From contig JANQWV010000010.1 of the NCBI GenBank assembly GCA_030729695.1, positions 1 through 41,068 on the forward strand: 41,068 bases of DNA, read 5' to 3'. The position numbers and the translations under genes are program-made. Positions 35,120-41,068 of this stretch are shown here, in pieces. Source of the stretch: Flavobacteriales bacterium (lineage in GTDB: Bacteria; Bacteroidota; Bacteroidia; Flavobacteriales_D; Sanyastnellaceae). Position 1 is the stretch's first letter; every line of letters begins with the position of its first letter. The notes beneath the pieces were generated by a model. That model saw nothing but the letters and a program-made list of their open reading frames with translations, did no database searches and was not told the DNA's origin.

Positions 35120-35130
35120 TTACGCGTTAC
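35108..35130. repeat. Coding inverted repeat at the convergent 3' ends of two genes
   Basis: Perfect 9-base arms GTAACGCGT (35108-35116) and ACGCGTTAC (35122-35130) surround TAATT, which carries the stop codon of each gene. Each mRNA would end its coding part in the same hairpin. There is no T-run on either side, so it is not a classical intrinsic terminator. Confidence 0.75.
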
Positions 35131-36184
35131 GACCTACTGCATTTAAATCTTCGAAAGCTTGCTTCAAACGAGCAACGAATTCCTTTTCTCCTTCGCGTAA
35201 CCAAACACGTGGATCGTAGAACTTCTTGTTTGGCTTATCGTCTCCATCTGGATTACCAATTTGGTTTTGCAAATAAGCCGCCTTGCCTGACATGTAGTTA
35301 CGAATTCCCACCATGTATGCCCATTGCATATCGGTATCGATATTCATCTTCACAGCACCGTAAGAGATTGCTTCACGTATTTCTTCGCGTGAAGAACCGC
35401 TTCCGCCGTGGAATACAAAGTTCACTGGCTTTGCTCCGGTGTTGAATTTGCTTTGTATGTGTTCTTGCGAGTTGTTCAAGATAATTGGAGAAAGCTTCAC
35501 GTTTCCTGGCTTGTAGACACCGTGTACGTTTCCAAATGCCGCAGCGACTGTGAAGCGATTCGAAACTGTATTCATGTGCTCATAAGCATAAGCCACTTCT
35601 TCTGGCTGCGTGTATAGTTTGCTGCTATCTACATCGCTGTTGTCAACACCATCTTCTTCCCCACCTGTTACACCCAATTCAATCTCAAGGGTCACTCCCA
35701 TTTGAGTCATCTTCTTGAAATACTCAACGCTCAATTCGATGTTTTCATGAAGAGGCTCTTCAGAAAAATCAAGCATATGTGAGCTGAATAAAGAACGACC
35801 TGTTCTTTCAAAATGTTCCATACCGTGCTGAAGCATTCCGTCCATCCAAGGAAGTAAATTCTTCGCGCAGTGGTCTGTGTGCATGATTACCGGAACACCG
35901 TATGCCTTAGCCATTAGATGAACGTGCTGCGCACCGCTCACAGAGCCTAATACAGCAGCTTCCTGATTCTTGTTATCAAGACCTTTTCCAGCATAGAAAG
36001 CTCCACCTCCATTGCTGAATTGAACAACGACTGGCGAATTCAAATCGCGTGCGGTTTCAAGGACTGCATTTACGCTATTGGTTGAAATAACATTTACTGC
36101 TGGCAACGCATAGCCATGAGCTTTCGCATCGTTCAACACCTCGGTAACTTCGTCACCGGATAATACGCCTGGTTTGAATTTCAT
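35120..36184 (-). CDS. fbaA: Fructose-bisphosphate aldolase, class II
   Basis: Zinc-dependent cleavage/condensation of fructose 1,6-bisphosphate in glycolysis and gluconeogenesis. It has 354 residues, close to the E. coli FbaA length (class IIA). Asp104 and His105 in MHTDHCAKN are the catalytic Asp and a zinc ligand; the further zinc ligands lie in ELGVTGGEEDG, AAFGNVHGVYKPGN and FVFHGGSGS. The N-terminus ALPAVNVISTNSVNAVLE is typical. A promoter TTTG-N20-TAGCTTTA is seen just upstream. Confidence 0.97.
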   Translation of the reverse strand: MKFKPGVLSGDEVTEVLNDAKAHGYALPAVNVISTNSVNAVLETARDLNSPVVVQFSNGGGAFYAGKGLDNKNQEAAVLGSVSGAQHVHLMAKAYGVPVIMHTDHCAKNLLPWMDGMLQHGMEHFERTGRSLFSSHMLDFSEEPLHENIELSVEYFKKMTQMGVTLEIELGVTGGEEDGVDNSDVDSSKLYTQPEEVAYAYEHMNTVSNRFTVAAAFGNVHGVYKPGNVKLSPIILNNSQEHIQSKFNTGAKPVNFVFHGGSGSSREEIREAISYGAVKMNIDTDMQWAYMVGIRNYMSGKAAYLQNQIGNPDGDDKPNKKFYDPRVWLREGEKEFVARLKQAFEDLNAVGRNA

Positions 36185-36202
36185 AAATTTAAATTGAAGT
36201 TG

Positions 36203-36233
36203 TAAAGCTAATGCTCACGCTCGGATTTCACAA
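36203..36233 (-). promoter_or_regulatory. Possible promoter of fbaA
   Basis: Minus strand: TTG (36231-36233), 20 bases, then TAGCTTTA (36203-36210), one base off TAnnTTTG, about 18 bases before the fbaA ATG. It overlaps the spacer after porQ. Confidence 0.4.
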
Positions 36234-36247
36234 ATAGCGAAACGCTG

Positions 36248-37270
36248 TTAGAGTTGCGTGGTGAAGGTAAGGTGGTTGGAACCGCCTGCTACGTGATAAA
36301 TACTTCTTCCGAAGCTCAATTGAAACTTCTTGAAGTTGATCGTGGTTCCGAATGAAAGTCCCGCTGTTGCTGGTCTATTTGGAATGGAAAGCTCTTTACG
36401 CTGACGGTAATTGTATCCCAACCCAACGCGAACGTTATTACCCAAAATAATTTCGGTGCCGACAACAATGTGTCTCATGAGTTGATCACCAAACTCCCAA
36501 GTACGGTCTTCAATGGGCAAACCTGTTAGCGGATCTACGATAACCGTTGCATTCGGATCGGTGTACTTCACATTCCATTTCTGAACATTCTCGTAGGCGA
36601 TGTGAAATAAGAACGGAGCGTTCTTCGGACGTTTGCTAATGGCTATTTGAAATTCCAAAGGCATCTTTTCTCTTGAGCTTTCGCGATAGGTCACAAGTTG
36701 CATACCTACATTTTTCAAAACGAAACTTGCTGCGAAGTTTGTTCTTGGCTGATAGTACGTTGCGGCGGCATCAATAGCAACACCATAAGAATAGAAGCTA
36801 TCGAAAACTGAATACAGATTCTTCAAGTTAAGACCTACACGCCACAGAGAATCGACTTTGTATGAGGCTCCGAGTGTTAGTGCGTATTCATTCGAGTTGA
36901 AAGTGCCGAGACTATTTCCGAGACCGTCTAGTCTTTCGCTCGTGCCATAGCCGAAGTATTGAAGTGTCCCTGCGAAGGCGAACTTGCTATTGGTGGGATG
37001 AAATCCGTAGGAGGTATAACCGAAATTCGACTGTCCGAAATAACGCACGTAACTCATGGCGAGTTTGCGATTCATGAGTGAGTCTATTAAGGCTGGATTG
37101 ATGGCCGCAGTGTTGATGTCGCTTGCACAGAGTGCAATGGCATTGCCGCCCATAGCGGCAACTCGAGCTGAGCCAAATATATTAATTCCGGAAAAAACTG
37201 TGGTGCCCGCTTGGGCGAAGCTAGACAAAGTAGCTGCGCATAATAGAAGGGTAACCAAGTGCTTTTTCAT
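36248..37270 (-). CDS. porQ: Type IX secretion system protein PorQ
   Basis: Outer-membrane beta-barrel component of the T9SS attachment complex (with PorU, PorV and PorZ), involved in processing and anchoring cargo. It has 340 residues. Signal peptide MKKHLVTLLLCAATLSSFAQ; the following INIFGSARVAAMGGNAIALCA is typical of the PorV/PorQ (FadL-like) group, and the strands alternate to the end, finishing HLTFTTQL. This entry is linked by function to the two T9SS cargoes in this window. It lies 47 bases after lon and probably shares its transcript. Confidence 0.88.
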   Translation of the reverse strand: MKKHLVTLLLCAATLSSFAQAGTTVFSGINIFGSARVAAMGGNAIALCASDINTAAINPALIDSLMNRKLAMSYVRYFGQSNFGYTSYGFHPTNSKFAFAGTLQYFGYGTSERLDGLGNSLGTFNSNEYALTLGASYKVDSLWRVGLNLKNLYSVFDSFYSYGVAIDAAATYYQPRTNFAASFVLKNVGMQLVTYRESSREKMPLEFQIAISKRPKNAPFLFHIAYENVQKWNVKYTDPNATVIVDPLTGLPIEDRTWEFGDQLMRHIVVGTEIILGNNVRVGLGYNYRQRKELSIPNRPATAGLSFGTTINFKKFQLSFGRSIYHVAGGSNHLTFTTQL

Positions 37271-37317
37271 GATTCAGGCCTGCAAGTAACGAAATAGTTC
37301 TGAATATATTTCACAGC

Positions 37318-39738
37318 TTACTTTGCTTTTTCTTTGAGGAGAGCTTTGTCTAATACTTCGTACATGTCTGTAACGAAATGAAATTTCAATCCTCTCAAAT
37401 AGCGTTCGTCGATTTCATCGATGTCTTTGCGGTTCTTTTCGCAGAGGATAATCTCTTTGATCCCTGCGCGCTTCGCCGCGAGAATTTTCTCGCGCACTCC
37501 GCCTACTGGAAGGACTTTTCCTCGGAGTGTTATCTCTCCTGACATGGCGAGAAACTTCTTCACTTTTCGTTTTGTGAAGGCTGACGCAAGCGCCGTTAAC
37601 ATGGTAATTCCTGCGCTTGGGCCGTCTTTTGGAACGGCGCCTTGAGGGACGTGAATATGCACATTCGTTTCATCGAAGACTTTCGCTTCCATTTCGAGCA
37701 GGCTCGAATGTGCCTTCAAATACTCTAGCGCAAGTGTCGCGCTCTCCTTCATAACATCGCCCAAATTTCCAGTTAATGTCAATCGACCCTTCCCTTGGGT
37801 TAAGCTTGATTCAATAAACAAAATATCTCCACCCGTTGGCGTCCAGGCTAATCCCGTGACTACACCAGCAACATCATTGTCGGCATAACGATCTTTCTCG
37901 TAGCTCACACCTAACGCCTTCGAAACATCATCTGTGGTCAAAGTCGTTTTGAACTTTTCTTTGAAAGCCATCTGCTTCGCGCGATGACGAACCATCTTGC
38001 CAATGCGCTTTTCTAATGCACGCACACCACTTTCGTTGGTGTAAGACTCTATTAAAAACGCTAACACATCTTCAGTGAAGGCGATGTTCTTTTCTGTTAA
38101 TCCGTTTTCGGTTAATTGCTTCGGCACCAAATGGCGCTTCGCAATTTCTAATTTCTCTTCGAGGGTATATCCGTTTACTTCAATGATCTCTAATCGATCA
38201 CGAAGCGCAGGTTGCAATGTTGAAAGTGAGTTGCAGGTTGCGACGAACATGACTTTCGAAAGGTCGTATTCCAACTCTACGAAATTGTCATAGAACGCAT
38301 GGTTCTGTTCCGGATCTAGGACTTCCAACATAGCGGAACTTGGATCTCCGTGAACCCCTTGACCCATCTTATCTATTTCATCTAAAACGAAAAGCGGATT
38401 CGATGTTCCTACTTTTTTCAAGTTCTGAATAATACGTCCGGGCATTGCACCAATATACGTCTTGCGATGTCCGCGAATCTCTGCTTCATCGTGCAATCCA
38501 CCTAAAGACATGCGCACGTATTTTCTTCCTAGTGCTTCAGCAACGCTCTTTCCGAGCGAAGTCTTACCCACGCCAGGAGGTCCGTATAAGCAGATGATTG
38601 GCGATTTCATATCGCCTTTAATTTTCAATACGGCTAAGTGTTCTAAAATTCTCTCCTTCACTTTTTCCAAACCGAAATGATCACGATCCAAAATTTCTTT
38701 GGCGTGTATCAAATCGAAGTTGTCTTCGCTCGTTTCATTCCAAGGAAGGTCTAGCAATAGTTCAAGGTAATTCGATTGAACGCTGTATTCCGCAGCTTGA
38801 GGATTCATGCGCTCCAACTTAACAAGTTCTTTTTCAAAGGCTGTTGCGACATTATCTGGCCATTGCTTGAGCTTCGCTTTTTCCCGCTTCGCGTCAATTT
38901 CTTCTTTCTGCGGATTAGCGCCTAATTCATCTTGAATTTGCTTGATCTGCTGCGTTAGAAAATATTCGCGTTGTTGTTTCGAAATGTCAATGTGAACCTT
39001 CTTCTGAATCTCTTTCTTCATTTCGAGCATTTGCAGATCGTTGTGCAATTGCTCGAATACTTTCTTCGCTCTTTCCTCTAGATCTGCAATCTCTAACAAC
39101 TCTTGCTTCTTCTCAACATCGGCCTTCATATTCGAAGAAATGAAGTTGGTGAGGAAAGACAAGCCGTTGATGTTTTTAATCGCCAAAGCGGCTTCGCTAG
39201 GGATATCTGGAGAAAGGTTAATGATGTTTAAGGCGTGATCGCGAAGCGATTCAAACAGGGCTTGCTGCCCTTTCGTACCTGCCTTTTTATTGATTTCTTC
39301 GAAAGCCGTTACTTGCGCTTCAAAGTAGGGTTCTGTGTTTACCAAGCCTTGAATCGAGAAGCGTTTCTTTCCTTGAAGAATAACAGTTGTGCTTCCATCG
39401 GGCATACGCAACATGCGAAGAATGGTGGCTTGTGTTCCAATGTGATGAAGATCTTCGAACGCTGGGTCTTCCATGTCGGCGTTGCGCTGTGCAACCACAC
39501 CAATGGTCTTGGTTCCTGCATTCGCATCTTGAATTAAGCGAATGCTGCGATCTCTTCCAACAGTAATTGGAATAACTACACCCGGAAATAGAACAGTGTT
39601 TCTAAGCGGCAAGATGGGTAACACTTCCGGTGTTTCCTCATTCGCCATATTGTCTTCGTCCTCTGCTGAAATCAGAGGAATATATTCATGGTTGTTTTCT
39701 TCGTCAGAAAAAAAATAGTGCTCTACTTCTTTATTCAT
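37318..39738 (-). CDS. lon: ATP-dependent Lon protease
   Basis: Cytosolic AAA+ serine protease for misfolded and regulatory proteins. It has 806 residues from the ATG at 39736-39738 ([10 protein letters not shown]). An in-frame TTG three codons upstream is possible but less likely. The N-terminal Lon domain starts with [15 protein letters not shown], a coiled region follows, then Walker A GPPGVGKT (386-393), Walker B FVLDEIDK (450-457) and the proteolytic domain with the Ser708-Lys751 dyad (PKDGPSAG and [15 protein letters not shown]). Spacing of the dyad equals that in E. coli Lon. It lies 44 bases after the GlmU-like gene. Confidence 0.97.
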   Translation of the reverse strand: MNKEVEHYFFSDEENNHEYIPLISAEDEDNMANEETPEVLPILPLRNTVLFPGVVIPITVGRDRSIRLIQDANAGTKTIGVVAQRNADMEDPAFEDLHHIGTQATILRMLRMPDGSTTVILQGKKRFSIQGLVNTEPYFEAQVTAFEEINKKAGTKGQQALFESLRDHALNIINLSPDIPSEAALAIKNINGLSFLTNFISSNMKADVEKKQELLEIADLEERAKKVFEQLHNDLQMLEMKKEIQKKVHIDISKQQREYFLTQQIKQIQDELGANPQKEEIDAKREKAKLKQWPDNVATAFEKELVKLERMNPQAAEYSVQSNYLELLLDLPWNETSEDNFDLIHAKEILDRDHFGLEKVKERILEHLAVLKIKGDMKSPIICLYGPPGVGKTSLGKSVAEALGRKYVRMSLGGLHDEAEIRGHRKTYIGAMPGRIIQNLKKVGTSNPLFVLDEIDKMGQGVHGDPSSAMLEVLDPEQNHAFYDNFVELEYDLSKVMFVATCNSLSTLQPALRDRLEIIEVNGYTLEEKLEIAKRHLVPKQLTENGLTEKNIAFTEDVLAFLIESYTNESGVRALEKRIGKMVRHRAKQMAFKEKFKTTLTTDDVSKALGVSYEKDRYADNDVAGVVTGLAWTPTGGDILFIESSLTQGKGRLTLTGNLGDVMKESATLALEYLKAHSSLLEMEAKVFDETNVHIHVPQGAVPKDGPSAGITMLTALASAFTKRKVKKFLAMSGEITLRGKVLPVGGVREKILAAKRAGIKEIILCEKNRKDIDEIDERYLRGLKFHFVTDMYEVLDKALLKEKAK

Positions 39739-39782
39739 ACTCCTCAATTTTCAATGTCAATGCCACTCATTATCCTCTGCCT

Positions 39783-40940
39783 TTATGACCGAGAAGCAGC
39801 GGTTATTTTAAATACATGCGCCAATACGGCTCTTTCAGCCGCTGACATTTCCTTGCCACGGCGTTGCATCATGCGTTCCGCTGTTTGAATGGCCTTGTCT
39901 AAATTGTGCTCCACTACACCTGTTCCCCAAGTAAATGAAGGAACACATTTCGGTGGGAAGTCACCTGCAAACACATTCGCTGCTACGCCAATGTAGGTGC
40001 CGGTATTGAGCATGGTGTTGATACCGAATTTCGCGTGATCACCTACAAGGGCTCCGCAAAAAGTAAGACCAGTGTTTATTTCATTTCGATCTACATCATT
40101 TGAAATGGAAATCGTGCTGTAGTTGTTTTTCAGGTTACTGCAATTCGAATCGGCTCCGAAATTCACCCAAGAACCAACAACTGCATTTCCTAAAAAACCA
40201 TCATGACCTTTGTTGCTGAACGAATGAAAAACAACATTCGATGTCTCTCCTCCTATTCTGCATTCTTCACCAAATGAGGAAGGCCCGTAGCACTTTGTTC
40301 CCATCTTCAACACGGCGTGTTTCCCAATGTATAGCGGTCCGCGCAACATACTTCCTTCCATTACTTCAGCACCTTCATCGATAAAGATGGGTCCACTTTC
40401 AACATTCAATACTGCATCGAAAACCTTCGCAGTTGAATGAATGAATAAGTTCGAAGACTCTCCGATGACCCTACAATATTGACCTAGCTTCGCTCCATCT
40501 TTTTTATTCGCTAAAGCGAAATCTGCACGAAGTAAATAATCGTTTACTGAAAACAAATCTGTTATTCCATTCAACCACATAGATTCTGCTGTCCAAGCGC
40601 GGTGCTCGAAGGAATCCCAATTCATGTGCAAACCTTTCGCTGCAACGCATACATCGTGAATGAAGAACGCTTCATTGGATTTCAAACTTTGAATGGCGGC
40701 AACCGCTTCGTGGTTCGGAATGACACGTGCATTGATATATACCTTCTCTCCTTCTGGAATTGCACCATAAATATTTTGAAGTGAATTTCTTGTTTGAATG
40801 AAAAGAGAATCATTATCGAAAAACAATTTCCAACGATCCTGAACGGAATACATTCCCGCGAAGAGGTCGGCAATTGCTCGCGTGTGTGATAGCGGTAAGA
40901 ATGAATTGACCAAGTGGTCTTCAAAAAGTACGATTTGCAT
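39783..40940 (-). CDS. GlmU-like putative sugar nucleotidyltransferase with left-handed beta helix
   Basis: 385 residues from the start MQIVLFEDHLVN (ATG 40938-40940); a longer frame to 41021 overlaps the upstream gene and is rejected. Residues 1-160 resemble the N-terminal half of the sugar nucleotidyltransferase-like family (LPLSHTRAIADLFAG near the start), but the GxGTR-type nucleotide-binding loop is absent. About 165-345 is a hexapeptide-repeat left-handed beta helix (IHSTAKVFDAVLN, IFIDEGAEVMEGSMLRGPLYIG and VVGSWVNFGADSNCSNLKNN), the GlmU-like acyltransferase fold. The family is widespread in Bacteroidota; its reaction is unproven. Envelope sugar metabolism is an inference. Confidence 0.85.
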   Translation of the reverse strand: MQIVLFEDHLVNSFLPLSHTRAIADLFAGMYSVQDRWKLFFDNDSLFIQTRNSLQNIYGAIPEGEKVYINARVIPNHEAVAAIQSLKSNEAFFIHDVCVAAKGLHMNWDSFEHRAWTAESMWLNGITDLFSVNDYLLRADFALANKKDGAKLGQYCRVIGESSNLFIHSTAKVFDAVLNVESGPIFIDEGAEVMEGSMLRGPLYIGKHAVLKMGTKCYGPSSFGEECRIGGETSNVVFHSFSNKGHDGFLGNAVVGSWVNFGADSNCSNLKNNYSTISISNDVDRNEINTGLTFCGALVGDHAKFGINTMLNTGTYIGVAANVFAGDFPPKCVPSFTWGTGVVEHNLDKAIQTAERMMQRRGKEMSAAERAVLAHVFKITAASRS

Positions 40941-40951
40941 ATTCTTCAAAT

Positions 40952-41068
40952 TTACGCGCTGCGTTTCAATTTCCAACTTGAAATTCCAACCGCAACAATA
41001 ATCGTAAAGAAGAAATAACACGGAACCAAATAACGCTGCTCAATGAATCCAAGCACGCCGCCTAAAAC
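40952..41068 (-). CDS. 3' end of a membrane-protein gene (enters from the right edge)
   Basis: The minus strand is open from base 41068 to TAA at 40952-40954, giving 38 residues. It contains GFIEQRYLVPCYFFFTIIVA, a transmembrane segment after an E-x-RY motif, and a basic end WKLKRSA. This is compatible with the last helix of a polytopic protein, perhaps a glycosyltransferase, but too little is seen to name it. It lies 11 bases before the GlmU-like start, so the two are likely co-transcribed. Confidence 0.65.
   Translation of the reverse strand, partial: VLGGVLGFIEQRYLVPCYFFFTIIVAVGISSWKLKRSA

Overview
The window looks like a piece of a Bacteroidota chromosome, most likely order Flavobacteriales (inference). 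The reasons are the fused str-S10-spc-alpha ribosomal gene order with map and infA after secY, zinc-free L31/L36/S14 forms, TTG-N19-TAnnTTTG promoters of the Bacteroidota primary sigma factor, few Shine-Dalgarno sequences, and type IX secretion (PorQ plus two giant secreted proteins with C-terminal sorting domains). No insertion sequence, prophage, CRISPR array or toxin-antitoxin pair was seen. This is mostly a core-genome region.

Layout. (1) 1-15256, minus strand: one run of translation genes from rpsL, rpsG, fusA, rpsJ through the S10 and spc clusters to secY, map, infA, rpmJ, rpsM and the start of rpsK, which leaves the window on the left. tuf is absent from its usual place between fusA and rpsJ. 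A strong promoter at 15322-15351 precedes rpsL and carries a palindrome over its -33 element. (2) 15501-18695: an envelope sugar/LPS block with a DegT-family aminotransferase, divergent from a beta-barrel-like protein that is coupled to kdtA/waaA. (3) 18727-23735: ettA (ABC-F translation factor) with its terminator, then a 1067-residue T9SS cargo protein. (4) 23732-25508: SRPBCC protein, acyltransferase-3 membrane protein, tRNA-Leu(UAA) and tRNA-Gly(GCC). (5) 25585-30585, minus strand: a tight operon argS-ribB-def-lipoprotein-alkB that combines housekeeping functions with an alkane hydroxylase. (6) 30676-31240: rpmE2 (L31 type B) with promoter and terminator, then a gene-free stretch that holds a highly structured candidate small RNA ending in an intrinsic terminator. 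(7) 31241-35119: a XerC/D-type recombinase and a 960-residue T9SS cargo with a LamG domain apparently nested in an Ig-like repeat. (8) 35120-41068, minus strand: fbaA, porQ, lon, a GlmU-like hexapeptide protein, and the 3' end of a membrane-protein gene.

How it fits together: the left part is the translation machinery under a single strong promoter. The right part holds envelope biogenesis (KdtA, aminotransferase, GlmU-like protein), protein quality control (Lon, peptide deformylase), the T9SS shuttle/attachment factor PorQ, and two of the cargo types that PorQ-containing systems export. The most promising undescribed elements are the structured RNA candidate at about 31070-31226, the palindrome on the ribosomal promoter, and a coding inverted repeat that forms the 3' ends of two convergent genes at 35108-35130.
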